Part shown: in pieces, positions 55,392 to 64,000 of the stretch
Numbering within the stretch: position 1 is the stretch's first letter
Layout: every line of letters begins with the position of its first letter
Assembly: GCF_900102075.1 (NCBI RefSeq)
Contig: NZ_FNAV01000017.1
Coordinates: 1-64,000, forward strand
Direction of reading: 5' to 3'
Length of the DNA: 64,000 nt
Source: Salipiger thiooxidans
GTDB lineage: Bacteria; Pseudomonadota; Alphaproteobacteria; Rhodobacterales; Rhodobacteraceae
Position numbers and translations under genes: made by a program
The notes under the pieces: generated by a model
Told to the model about the DNA's origin: nothing
The model's input: only the letters and a program-made list of their open reading frames with translations
Database searches by the model: none

Positions 55392-58061
55392 TCACCCCGC
55401 CAGAACCGCTTCCGCGGCCCTGATCGCGGCATCCGCCGCCGAGGCATCCTTGGCCCCGCCCTGCGCGAGGTCCGGACGGCCACCGCCGCCCTTGCCGCCA
55501 AGCGCCTCGACCGCGGCCTTCACGAGATCCACTGCCGAGACATTGCCCGTCAGGTCCTCGGTCACGCCCGCCGCCACGGCGACCTTGCCGCCGGTGTCGG
55601 CGATCAGCAGTACCGCGCCCGAGCCCAGCCGCGCCTTGTGCTCGTCGATGAGCGGCGGCAGGTCCTTGCCCTGCACACCTGACAGCACCTGTGCCACGAA
55701 GGGCACGCCACCGACGTCGCGCAGCTCGGGGCCCTCGCCGGGGCCACCCGCCATGGCGAGATCGCGGCGCAGCTGCGCCACCTCGTTGTCGAGCCGGCGC
55801 CGCTCGTCGAGCAGGGCCGCCACCCGCGCCACCGCATCGGGACCGTGCGCCTTGAGCAGGCCCTCGATCCGCGACAACGCATGGTCACGGCCACGCAGCT
55901 CGGCCATCGCGGCCTCGCCGGTCAGCGCCTCGATCCGGCGCACGCCGGCGGCGGAGGCGCTTTCCGAGGTCAGCGCGAAGGTGCCGATGTCGCCGGTCTG
56001 GCGCACGTGGGTGCCGCCGCAGAGCTCGAGCGAATAGGTCTTGCCGTCGGCGCCCTTGCCCGAGCCCGCGAGCTCGCCCATGGACACGACGCGCACCTCG
56101 TCGCCGTATTTCTCACCGAAGAGCGCCTGCGCACCGATGGCCCGCGCGTCGTCCGGCGTCATGATCCGCGTCGTCACCGGCGCGTTCTGACGGATGAAGG
56201 CGTTCACCTCGGTCTCGACCTGCGCGATCTCCTCCGCGGTCAGCGCCTTGGCGTGGCTGAAGTCGAAGCGCAGTCGGTCCGGCGCGTTCAGCGACCCGCG
56301 CTGCGCGACATGCGGCCCGAGCGCGCGGCGCAGCGCCTCGTGCAACAGGTGCGTGGCCGAGTGGTTGGCACGGATCATGCCACGCCGCTTGTGATCGACC
56401 TCGAGCGCCACCGCATCGCCCTTGACGAACCGGCCCTGCCGGACGGTGACCTGATGCGCGGTGATCTTGCCGCCGCCCATCTTCTGGGTGTCCGTGACCT
56501 CGGCCATGTCATGCTCGTCCTCGAGCCGACGCAGGAACCCGGTGTCCCCGACCTGGCCGCCGCTCTCGCCGTAGAAGGGCGTCTGGTTCAGCACCACCCA
56601 GCCGGTCTCGCCCGCCTCGAGCGCCTCGACCTCGACACCGTCCTTCACGAGCGTCAGCATCTGGCCCTCGGCGGTCTCGGTGTCGTAGCCGAGGAAATCG
56701 GTGGCGCCGTGCTGGTCCGCGATCTCGAACCAGATGGCGAGATCCGCAGCCTCGCCCGTGCCCGACCACGCGGCGCGCGCCTTGGCCTTCTGCTCGGACA
56801 TGGCGGCATCGAACCCGTCGGTGTCCACGGTGCGCTCGCGCTCGCGCAGGGCGTCCTGCGTCAGGTCGAGCGGGAAGCCGTAGGTGTCGTAGAGCTTGAA
56901 GGCGGTGGCACCAGGCAGCGATGCACCCGCGGGCAGCGACACCAGCTCCTCGTCGAGCAGCTTGAGACCGCGGTCGAGGGTCTGCTTGAAACGCGTCTCC
57001 TCGAGCTTCAGCGTCTCCTCGATGAGCGGCTGCGCCCGCACCAGCTCCGGGTAGGCGGCGCCCATCTGGCGCACCAGCGCCGGCACCAGCCGGTACATGA
57101 CCGGATCCTTCGCGCCCAGCATGTGCGCGTGGCGCATGGCGCGACGCATGATCCGCCGCAGCACGTAGCCGCGCCCGTCGTTCGACGGCATGACGCCGTC
57201 GGCGATCAGGAAGGAGGTGGATCGCAGGTGGTCGGCGATGACCCGGTGATGGGTCTTGCCCGGCCCGTCCGGATCGGTCGAGGTCACGTCCGCCGAGGCC
57301 TCGATCAGCGAGCGGATCAGGTCGGTGGAATAATTGTCGTTGGTGCCCTGCAGCAGCGCGGCGACGCGCTCGATGCCCATGCCGGTGTCGATCGACTGCG
57401 CCGCCAGCTCGCGCCGGCTGCCGTCCTCGAACTGCTCGTACTGCATGAAGACGAGGTTCCAGATCTCGACGAAGCGGTCACCATCCTCTTCCGGCGATCC
57501 CGGAGGGCCGCCCCAGTACTTGTCACCGTGGTCGAAGAAGATCTCGGTGCAGGGCCCGCAGGGACCGGTCGGACCCATCATCCAGAAGTTGTCGCTGGTG
57601 GCGATGCGGATGATCCGGTCCTCGGGGACGCCGGTCTTCTTCCAGATCTCTGCTGCCTCGTCGTCGGTGTGGTAGACCGTCACCAGCAGCCGCTTGGGAT
57701 CGATGTCGAGCTCGCGGGTCACCAGCTCCCAGGCAAAGGGAATGGCCTCGGACTTGAAGTAGTCGCCGAACGAGAAGTTCCCCATCATCTCGAAGAAGGT
57801 GTGGTGACGCGCGGTGTAGCCGACGTTGTCGAGGTCATTGTGCTTGCCGCCGGCCCGGACGCATTTCTGCGCGGTGGTCGCACGCTTGTAATCGCGGGTC
57901 TCGACGCCGGTGAAGAGGTTCTTGAACTGCACCATGCCCGAGTTGGCGAACATGAGCGTGGGATCGTTGCGCGGCACGAGCGGGCTCGAGGGCACGACCT
58001 CGTGCCCCTGCTTCTCGAAATAGCCCAGAAAGGTTGAGCGGATATCGTTCAGGCTCTGCAT
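55392..58061 (-). CDS. alaS: Alanyl-tRNA synthetase
   Basis: 889 residues from the ATG at 58061 (start [20 protein letters not shown]), with family-typical length. The class II catalytic core includes [20 protein letters not shown] and [20 protein letters not shown]. The editing domain has the metal site [12 protein letters not shown] and [13 protein letters not shown]. The C-terminal domain ends [20 protein letters not shown]. It charges tRNA-Ala. Open frame further upstream is GC-driven and rejected. Confidence 0.97.
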   Translation of the reverse strand: MQSLNDIRSTFLGYFEKQGHEVVPSSPLVPRNDPTLMFANSGMVQFKNLFTGVETRDYKRATTAQKCVRAGGKHNDLDNVGYTARHHTFFEMMGNFSFGDYFKSEAIPFAWELVTRELDIDPKRLLVTVYHTDDEAAEIWKKTGVPEDRIIRIATSDNFWMMGPTGPCGPCTEIFFDHGDKYWGGPPGSPEEDGDRFVEIWNLVFMQYEQFEDGSRRELAAQSIDTGMGIERVAALLQGTNDNYSTDLIRSLIEASADVTSTDPDGPGKTHHRVIADHLRSTSFLIADGVMPSNDGRGYVLRRIMRRAMRHAHMLGAKDPVMYRLVPALVRQMGAAYPELVRAQPLIEETLKLEETRFKQTLDRGLKLLDEELVSLPAGASLPGATAFKLYDTYGFPLDLTQDALRERERTVDTDGFDAAMSEQKAKARAAWSGTGEAADLAIWFEIADQHGATDFLGYDTETAEGQMLTLVKDGVEVEALEAGETGWVVLNQTPFYGESGGQVGDTGFLRRLEDEHDMAEVTDTQKMGGGKITAHQVTVRQGRFVKGDAVALEVDHKRRGMIRANHSATHLLHEALRRALGPHVAQRGSLNAPDRLRFDFSHAKALTAEEIAQVETEVNAFIRQNAPVTTRIMTPDDARAIGAQALFGEKYGDEVRVVSMGELAGSGKGADGKTYSLELCGGTHVRQTGDIGTFALTSESASAAGVRRIEALTGEAAMAELRGRDHALSRIEGLLKAHGPDAVARVAALLDERRRLDNEVAQLRRDLAMAGGPGEGPELRDVGGVPFVAQVLSGVQGKDLPPLIDEHKARLGSGAVLLIADTGGKVAVAAGVTEDLTGNVSAVDLVKAAVEALGGKGGGGRPDLAQGGAKDASAADAAIRAAEAVLAG

Positions 58062-58591
58062 GATCGTCCTTGTCTGGCTGGGTCTCAGCGGTTCGCGCAG
58101 GTGTATCGCCACGTCCGCCCCCTGTCCATAAGCGGCAGAAGAAAACCCCGCCCTCTCAAGACCCCGCCGGCGCAGGGCAAGCCCCTCCCCACCTTGCGCC
58201 AGGCAAAACGCCACCCCGCCTCCACCAGGCAAGCCCCCCATCCGCCACAAAGCCCTCCTCCCCCGGCCCCCGGCCATGCAACCGTCTGCGCCGCCCCCCT
58301 TCAAACGACCCCTCCAGCGAAAACCGCCTCCGCTCCCGCACAACCCGGCCCCTTCATCTTGCCGGATAAACTCCGGGGGAGTCTCCGCAGGAGACGGGGG
58401 CAGCGCCCCCTCCTCCCCTCGCCGCGCACGCAGCCCCGGACGTCCGGACCGACCGGTTCACGCGCGACACACTCTCGAAGCGCGCACAGGTCAGGGCGGG
58501 TTCGCCCCCCTTCCCCTTCGCCAGCCGAACCGGAGCTCCGACAAGCCGGAGCTCCGAGACCATGTCCATCCCCCCGCCCCCCCCCCGAAAC
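58062..58591. other. Non-coding gap between recA and alaS
   Basis: About 530 bases, C-rich on the plus strand with long C runs (58571–58586). It contains the alaS promoter and the 3' trailer of recA. Apparent open frames here have strongly biased low-complexity composition and no protein signature. Confidence 0.55.
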
Positions 58592-58620
58592 GAAAACGGG
58601 GCGCTCCACCGAGCGCCCCG
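58592..58620 (-). terminator. Rho-independent terminator of recA
   Basis: A perfect 9-bp stem, CGGGGCGCT (58597–58605) with AGCGCCCCG (58612–58620), and a 6-base loop. On the minus strand it is followed by TTTTCG then TTTCG. It begins 30 bases past the recA stop. Confidence 0.85.
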
Positions 58621-58649
58621 CCAAACCTGCCGTTCCGGAAAACAGAGCC

Positions 58650-59729
58650 TCAGCTCTCCATCACGTCGCCGTCGTCGTCGCGACCGTCCTCGGACATGTG
58701 GAAGTCGAGCCCGTGGGCGGCGCGGATCTTGTCCTCGATCTCCATCGCCTGCCGCGGGTTCTCGCGCAGGAAGGTCTTGGCATTCTCGCGGCCCTGCCCG
58801 ATGCGCTCGTCGCCGTAGGAGTACCAGGCCCCCGACTTGTCGACGACGCCGGCCTTGACGCCAAGATCCAGCAGCTCGCCGGTCTTCGAGATGCCCTCGC
58901 CGTACATGATGTCGAACTCGACCTGCTTGAAGGGCGGGGCCACCTTGTTCTTCACCACCTTCACGCGGGTCTGGTTGCCCACCACCTCGTCGCGGTCCTT
59001 GATCGAGCCGATGCGGCGGATGTCGAGGCGCACGGAGCTGTAGAACTTCAGGGCGTTGCCACCGGTCGTGGTCTCGGGCGAGCCGAACATCACGCCGATC
59101 TTCATGCGGATCTGGTTGATGAAGATCACCATGCAGTTCGAGCGGCTGATCGAGCCGGTGAGCTTGCGCATCGCCTGGCTCATCAGGCGCGCATGCACGC
59201 CGACCGAGCTGTCGCCCATGTCGCCCTCGAGCTCGGACTTCGGCGTCAGCGCCGCCACCGAGTCGACCACCACGAGGCTGACCGCGCCCGAGCGCACCAG
59301 CGTGTCGGTAATCTCGAGCGCCTGCTCGCCGGTGTCGGGCTGCGAGATCAGCAGCTCGTCGAGATCGACGCCCAGCTTCTTGGCGTATTGCGGGTCGAGC
59401 GCGTGTTCCGCGTCGACGAAGGCGCAGACGCCGCCCTTCTTCTGCTCTTCCGCGACCACGTGCAGGGTCAGCGTCGTCTTGCCCGAGCTCTCGGGACCGT
59501 AGATCTCGATGATCCGGCCCTTGGGCAGGCCGCCGATGCCGAGCGCGATGTCGAGCCCGAGCGAGCCGGTCGAGGTGGCCTCGATGTCCTTCATGGCGTT
59601 GTCGCCACCAAGTTTCATGATCGAGCCCTTGCCGAACTGACGCTCGATCTGCGCCAGCGCGGAATCGAGCGCCTTCTGGCGGTCTGCGTTTTTCTTGCTG
59701 TCCATAGTCAGAAGATCTGCCGTTGCCAT
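58650..59729 (-). CDS. recA: Recombinase RecA
   Basis: 359 residues. Walker [14 protein letters not shown], RecA signature [15 protein letters not shown]1/L2 loops ([40 protein letters not shown]) and an acidic C-terminus. It catalyses strand exchange and LexA self-cleavage. A GTTC-N7-GTTC SOS box lies upstream and an intrinsic terminator downstream. Confidence 0.98.
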   Translation of the reverse strand: MATADLLTMDSKKNADRQKALDSALAQIERQFGKGSIMKLGGDNAMKDIEATSTGSLGLDIALGIGGLPKGRIIEIYGPESSGKTTLTLHVVAEEQKKGGVCAFVDAEHALDPQYAKKLGVDLDELLISQPDTGEQALEITDTLVRSGAVSLVVVDSVAALTPKSELEGDMGDSSVGVHARLMSQAMRKLTGSISRSNCMVIFINQIRMKIGVMFGSPETTTGGNALKFYSSVRLDIRRIGSIKDRDEVVGNQTRVKVVKNKVAPPFKQVEFDIMYGEGISKTGELLDLGVKAGVVDKSGAWYSYGDERIGQGRENAKTFLRENPRQAMEIEDKIRAAHGLDFHMSEDGRDDDGDVMES

Positions 59730-59780
59730 GCGTTTCGATCCTTATTTCACACCCCGGAAAGGGCGGCAATCGCTGCTTTC

Positions 59781-59795
59781 GTTCACCTCTTGTTC
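59781..59795. promoter_or_regulatory. LexA (SOS) box of recA
   Basis: GTTCACCTCTTGTTC is an exact match to GTTC-N7-GTTC, the alphaproteobacterial LexA site. It lies 52 bases upstream of the recA start codon in its promoter. Confidence 0.85.
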
Positions 59796-59910
59796 TCAAG
59801 ACGTATGAGACCAAAAGAAGAACATTACAAGATGAATTTTGTTGGACCACTCTTTCCGGACAGGGTTAAAGAGTGGTTTACGGCTCTGAGGTGGCGCGAG
59901 GTATTTGTCG

Positions 59911-60507
59911 ATGCTGGTGTTCTGGAAGGCGCGTCTGGTGCTGCTCGCGGTCCCCAAGACCGGAAGTTCCGCCTACGAGACGGCGCTGGCGCCGCATGCC
60001 TCGTTGGCGGTGATGGACCCGCCCGAGCTCAAGCACGCGCCGGTATACCGCTACAACCGCTTCTTCCGCCCGATGTTCGAGAAGGTCGGCGGCCAGATGG
60101 AGCTTATGGCCGTGGTGCGCGAGCCGGTGTCCTGGCTGGGCTCGTGGTATCGCTATCGCCAGCGGCCCTTCCTCGACGGCCGGCCGGTCTCGACCAGCGG
60201 GATCAGCTTCGACGAGTTCGTCACCGCCTACACCAGGGGCGAACGCCCGCCCTTCGCCAATGTCGGCAGCCAGTCCAAGTTCATCGAGGCCCGCCCCAAC
60301 GGCACCGCCGTGTCGCATCTCTTCCGCTACGAGAACCAGGCGGGAATCGCGGGCTTCCTTGAAGACCGGCTTGGGCTCACGCTCGACTTGCCGCGCAGCA
60401 ATGTCTCGCCCCGGGCGGAGCTTCGGCTCTCGCCCAAGGTCGAAGAGGTGCTGCGCCGAAAATGCGCGGCGGATTTCGCCCTGTGGGAAAGTGCCCGGGC
60501 AGACTGA
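59911..60507 (+). CDS. Sulfotransferase-family-like protein
   Basis: 198 residues (200 from a TTG at 59905). LLAVPKTGSSAYETALAPHA looks like the 5'-phosphosulfate loop of PAPS-dependent sulfotransferases, and MAVVREPVSWLGSWYRYR like the 3'-phosphate motif (R…S). The protein is shorter than most sulfotransferases. It could also be a family member of unknown activity. It is an isolated gene between recA and cckA, convergent with cckA (15-base gap). Confidence 0.65.
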   Translation: MLVFWKARLVLLAVPKTGSSAYETALAPHASLAVMDPPELKHAPVYRYNRFFRPMFEKVGGQMELMAVVREPVSWLGSWYRYRQRPFLDGRPVSTSGISFDEFVTAYTRGERPPFANVGSQSKFIEARPNGTAVSHLFRYENQAGIAGFLEDRLGLTLDLPRSNVSPRAELRLSPKVEEVLRRKCAADFALWESARAD

Positions 60508-60522
60508 CCCCACCCGCCCCTC

Positions 60523-62823
60523 TCAGGCGAGCTGCTGGTGCACCGTTTCGGTGAGCTCGTTGAGCGAGAACGGTTTCGGCAGGAACACCGAGTTCGGCAC
60601 CGGATCGCCGCCTTCCGAGAAGACGTCCTCGGCGTAGCCCGAGACGAAGACCACCCGTGTCCCCGGCCGCGCCTTCAGCGCCTCGCGCACCCAGCTCGGA
60701 CCATTCATGCCCGGCATCACCACGTCGGTGACGAAGACGTCGACCTTGAGGCTCTCGTCCTCGAGCATCTCGAGCGCCTCCTCGGCGTTGCAGGCCTCGA
60801 GCACCGTGTAGCCGCGCAGGCGCAGAGCACGGGCGGCGAAGGCGCGCACCGGCGCCTCGTCCTCGACCAGCAGCACGACGCCGGTGCCGGTCTTGGGCAT
60901 GGTCCGTTTCTGCGCCACCCGCACCGGCGGCTCGGTGCCGGGCTGGATCTCGAGCGCGGGGAACAGCAAGGTGAAGCAACTGCCCTTCCCCGCGGTGCTG
61001 TCGACGAAGATGAAGCCGCCGGTCTGCTTGACGATGCCGTAGACGGTCGAGAGCCCGAGCCCGGTGCCCTCGCCCGTGCGCTTGGTGGTGTAGAACGGCT
61101 CGAACACCTTCTGCAGCTTGTCCTGCGGGATACCGACTCCCTGGTCGATGACCTTGACCGAGGCGTAGTCGCCGGGCTCGACCACGGCCCGGTCGCGCAT
61201 CATCGGCTCCATGACCACCCGCCGTTCGGTCTCGATGACGATCTCGCCGCCGTCGGGCATGGCGTCGCGGGCGTTCACCACGAGGTTCATCATCACCTGC
61301 TCGAGCTGCCGCCGGTCGCCGCGGATGGTCGGCAGCACCGGGTCGTGCGAGAGCGAGAGCTGCACCTTCTCGCCCACCAGCCGGTTCAGGAGGTGGGTAA
61401 GATCCGACAGCGTGTCGCGCAGGTCGAGCACCTCGGGCCGCAGGGTCTGCTTGCGCGAGAACGCCAGCAGCTGGCCCACCAGCGCGGCGGCGCGGTTGGC
61501 GTTCTGGTTAATCTGCACAAGGTCGGCGTAATCCGGATCGCCCTGGTCGTGGCGCAGCAGAAGCAGGTCGCAATGCCCCGAAATCGCGGTCAGCAGGTTG
61601 TTGAAATCATGCGCCACGCCGCCGGCGAGCTGGCCGATCGCCTGCATCTTCTGGCTCTGCACGAACTGCGCCTCGAGCGTCTTGAGCTCGGTCGCATCGT
61701 TCAGCACCGCGATGAGCTCGGGCCGGCCGGAACTGCGCACCCGGTTCAGCGTCACCTGCACGAAGACCTCGCGGTCCTGCCGGGTCAGGCGCAGAAATTC
61801 GGAGCGGTGCAGCCCGCGCCCGGCCGCGGCCTCGGTCAGCCACCCGGGGATGGAGCGGCCGAGCCCCTCCATGAACTCGACCATGTTGCGGCCCTCGGCG
61901 CGGTCGACGTCGAGCAGCTTGCAGGCCACCGCGTTGGCGCGCAGCACGCTGCCGTCGGCGCTGAGCCGTATGAGCGGCACCGGCAGGTCGTCGAAGCCCT
62001 CGGCCGTGGCGGTCTGCGCCTCGTCCTCATGCACCGGGGTCAGCACCACCTCGCGCCGGCCCACGCCGGTGTCGACGCAGCGCACGGTGAACTCGCGCGG
62101 GCCTTCGGGCGTGAGGAAGCGGTTCACCGCGCCGGGCCGCAGCGGCCCGTCCTCGAGCACATCCTCGAGCCGCTTGATGCGGCGGCCGAGCAAGGCGCGG
62201 GCGCGGCGGTTCATGTAGAGCACCGCGCCGCTGCGCCCAAGCGTCAGCACCGGCGGCTCATCGCGATCGTCGCCCGCCGCATCCGGCAGCGTGCCCGCGT
62301 CGATGCGCCAGAGGCAGTCGCCGTCGCCGAAGACCCGCAGCGTCAGCCGGTACCGGCCGGCCGGAGAGCTCACGTCCTCCTGCGCGGCGCCGGTGTCGCG
62401 GGCCCGCGCCAGCAGCCGGTGCAGCACCCCGGCCGCGCCGTCGATGCTGCCATTGAGGCACTCGACCAGCCCGCCGCCGTCGAACGCGCCGAAACGTTCG
62501 CGTGCGGCGGGGTTGGCGAAGGTCAGGTTGAGCGCGGCGTCGGTCGCCATGACCGGCACCGGCTCGCCATCGGAAAAACGAATGAGCGTATCGAGGTCGC
62601 GTGCGACCCGGCGCTTGCGCCAGACCCCGCCCGCGCCCAGCAGCGCCGCCATGGTGACAAAGGCGACGGCGGCAGCGACCAGCGCGATGCGCAACGGATC
62701 GGCGGCAAGGAGCAGCCCCGCCCCCGCGCAGCCGACACCCAGCGCCAGCAGCACCGCCGCGCTGCGCAACGTCCCATTGCCGAGGGGCATTCTGCGACGC
62801 CCGTCTGCAGCCATGTCCGACAC
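60523..62823 (-). CDS. cckA: Hybrid sensor histidine kinase CckA
   Basis: 766 residues. Two membrane helices (about 22–41 and 46–64), three PAS-like regions (about 75–180, 190–265, 275–385), HisKA with H405 in [18 protein letters not shown], HATPase_c ([40 protein letters not shown]), and a C-terminal receiver with Asp in [15 protein letters not shown] (around residue 695). This layout is CckA, which drives the ChpT-CtrA phosphorelay that controls cell cycle, motility and gene-transfer-agent production in alphaproteobacteria. Confidence 0.93.
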   Translation of the reverse strand: MSDMAADGRRRMPLGNGTLRSAAVLLALGVGCAGAGLLLAADPLRIALVAAAVAFVTMAALLGAGGVWRKRRVARDLDTLIRFSDGEPVPVMATDAALNLTFANPAARERFGAFDGGGLVECLNGSIDGAAGVLHRLLARARDTGAAQEDVSSPAGRYRLTLRVFGDGDCLWRIDAGTLPDAAGDDRDEPPVLTLGRSGAVLYMNRRARALLGRRIKRLEDVLEDGPLRPGAVNRFLTPEGPREFTVRCVDTGVGRREVVLTPVHEDEAQTATAEGFDDLPVPLIRLSADGSVLRANAVACKLLDVDRAEGRNMVEFMEGLGRSIPGWLTEAAAGRGLHRSEFLRLTRQDREVFVQVTLNRVRSSGRPELIAVLNDATELKTLEAQFVQSQKMQAIGQLAGGVAHDFNNLLTAISGHCDLLLLRHDQGDPDYADLVQINQNANRAAALVGQLLAFSRKQTLRPEVLDLRDTLSDLTHLLNRLVGEKVQLSLSHDPVLPTIRGDRRQLEQVMMNLVVNARDAMPDGGEIVIETERRVVMEPMMRDRAVVEPGDYASVKVIDQGVGIPQDKLQKVFEPFYTTKRTGEGTGLGLSTVYGIVKQTGGFIFVDSTAGKGSCFTLLFPALEIQPGTEPPVRVAQKRTMPKTGTGVVLLVEDEAPVRAFAARALRLRGYTVLEACNAEEALEMLEDESLKVDVFVTDVVMPGMNGPSWVREALKARPGTRVVFVSGYAEDVFSEGGDPVPNSVFLPKPFSLNELTETVHQQLA

Positions 62824-62983
62824 CTGCCCCCCTTTCGACCCAATGCCTCTCCCTCATGTGACATGAGAGGCATTAACCAAAAGTAAACCAAGTCCCGAAA
62901 TGCCGGTGAAAGGTAAAAACCCTGGCGTCAGACGCGACGTTTCGGCCCGCCGATATCAGGCGGGCCGTGTCACGCCGTCCGCG

Positions 62984-64000
62984 TCAGGCCGTCCGCGTCA
63001 GGCAGGCCATGAAGAAGCCGTCGCCCCCGTCGCGCGGCAAGAACTGGCGATGCGTCACCACCTGCCAGCCGGCATGGCGGCCGAGGAAACCCTCAATCTG
63101 TGCCGCGTTCTCGGGCGCGAGCATCGAGCAGGTGGCATAGGCGAGCGTGCCGCCGTCCGCCACGAGCGGCGCCACCGTGTCGAGGATCCCGGCCTGGACC
63201 GAGAGCAGCCGCGTCAGCCCCTCTTCCGTCAGCCGCCACTTGCCCTCGGGCGCGCGCCGCCAAGAGCCGCTGCCGGAACAGGGCACGTCGCAGAGCACGA
63301 GGTCATAGCGCCCCGACGGCTTCGCGGTCCGGACGATCTCGGCCCCGGCGCGGGCGGCGCGGGCGGGAAGATCGGACATGCGGCCCGGATCGGCATCATG
63401 CGCCTCGACAGCCCCGCGGAGGCGCGCGGCCATGGCCAGCGCCTTGCCGCCCCCCCCGGCGCAATAGTCGAGAACCCGCTGCCCGGGCCCCAGGGGCAGC
63501 TGCGCCACCACCGCCTGGCTGGCGGCGTCCTGCAATTCGACCAGCCCCTCGGTGAAGGCGGCAGAGCGCGCGATGCCACGCGCCCCGGCGATCACCTCGA
63601 GCGCCGTGCCCGCCAGCGGATGCGGCCGCGTCTCGATGCCCTCGGTCGCCAGCGCGGCCTGCGCCTCGTCCAGAGTGTTGCGCAGGGTGTTCACCCGCAG
63701 GAACACCGGCGCGCGGTGCCGCAGCGCCTCAGCGGCGGGCACAGCCTCGGCCCCGAGACTCGCCGAGAACCCGGGCCAGAGCCAGTCGGGTATGTCGAGC
63801 GCCTCGGCGCCCCCGGGCACGCGCCCGGCGGCCCGTTCGTCCTCGCTCAGCGGCGACGGCGCGTGGCCCTCGCCGGTGAACAGGGTGTCGGGATCGATGC
63901 CGTCCTGCCGGAGCAGCCCCAGCATCCGCGCGCGCCCCCAATCGCCGCCGCCGGCCGCGGCGGTGGACCGCCAGCGGCGCAGCACGTCGAAGACGTGGTC
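62984..64000 (-). CDS. RsmB-like 16S rRNA (cytosine-C5)-methyltransferase, cut by window end
   Basis: At least 338 residues; the N-terminus lies beyond 64000, where the reading frame is still open (DHVFDVLRRWRS). S-adenosylmethionine site LDYCAGGGGKALAMAARLRG, catalytic Cys motif in CDVPCSGSGSWRRAPEGKW and second Cys in YATCSMLAPEN. It follows the RsmB/RsmF (NOL1/NOP2/sun) pattern. The visible N-terminal part (about 60–80 residues) corresponds to the helical region seen in alphaproteobacterial family members. Confidence 0.9.
   Translation of the reverse strand, partial: DHVFDVLRRWRSTAAAGGGDWGRARMLGLLRQDGIDPDTLFTGEGHAPSPLSEDERAAGRVPGGAEALDIPDWLWPGFSASLGAEAVPAAEALRHRAPVFLRVNTLRNTLDEAQAALATEGIETRPHPLAGTALEVIAGARGIARSAAFTEGLVELQDAASQAVVAQLPLGPGQRVLDYCAGGGGKALAMAARLRGAVEAHDADPGRMSDLPARAARAGAEIVRTAKPSGRYDLVLCDVPCSGSGSWRRAPEGKWRLTEEGLTRLLSVQAGILDTVAPLVADGGTLAYATCSMLAPENAAQIEGFLGRHAGWQVVTHRQFLPRDGGDGFFMACLTRTA

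Noticed and set aside
58070-58624. Several open frames between alaS and recA
   Set aside because: They are Pro/Arg-rich low-complexity readings of C-rich non-coding DNA and cover the recA terminator.

Overview
The window (about 67–70% G+C by eye) looks like the chromosome of a marine alphaproteobacterium of the Roseobacter/Rhodobacteraceae type. The evidence is a GTTC-N7-GTTC LexA box before recA, a CckA-type hybrid kinase, TRAP and Liv transporters, dissimilation of a C2 sulfonate, a serralysin-like RTX protease, and a second, Na+-type F-ATPase operon. The assignment rests on gene content only.

Layout. (1) 1–3400: mobile-DNA graveyard around tRNA-Ser(GCT). It holds an intact P4-type integrase at the 3' side of the tRNA, remnants of IS5- and IS481-family transposases each broken by a short CCCGGCAGGG-containing repeat, and a decayed second integrase. 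(2) 3401–16020: a ten-gene minus-strand operon (Zn-alcohol dehydrogenase, quinone oxidoreductase, TPP enzyme, a complete Liv-type ABC importer with fused LivM-LivG, SDR, AroE-like dehydrogenase, GMC oxidoreductase). It is divergent from a GntR/FCD regulator, with a perfect palindrome in the shared promoter. The substrate is unknown. (3) 16055–18304: an orphan 749-residue protein of unknown function. (4) 18507–28485: a probable isethionate catabolic locus. A minus-strand set (GMC isethionate dehydrogenase, sulfoacetaldehyde acetyltransferase Xsc, UPF0324 exporter, acetate kinase) diverges from a TRAP transporter plus IclR regulator. (5) 28536–31067: a secreted metzincin with RTX repeats. (6) 31523–38051: an N-ATPase operon in the order atpDCQRBEFAG, with a two-carboxylate c subunit and a b subunit carrying a delta-like C-terminal domain. 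(7) 38125–42669: GNAT, ribbon-helix-helix and glyoxalase-type proteins, a two-subunit Tat/GMC dehydrogenase and an SH3 protein. (8) 42704–53921: two terminal oxidases transcribed divergently, a bo3-type quinol oxidase (cyoABCD plus a SURF1 protein) and a caa3-type cytochrome c oxidase with fused subunit I/III, CtaG and a three-haem-motif cytochrome c. (9) 53963–64000: mostly housekeeping genes (alaS, recA, cckA, rsmB-like, cut by the window end) with a few small uncharacterised genes.

How the parts fit. In region 4 the TRAP system would import isethionate, the GMC enzyme would oxidise it to sulfoacetaldehyde, Xsc would release sulfite and acetyl phosphate, the exporter would remove sulfite or sulfate, and AckA would recover ATP from acetyl phosphate. 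No phosphotransacetylase gene is present here. Region 2 has the architecture of an import-and-oxidise pathway ending in a TPP-dependent C–C cleavage or ligation. Regions 6 and 8 are alternative bioenergetic modules expected to matter under changing oxygen or salinity.
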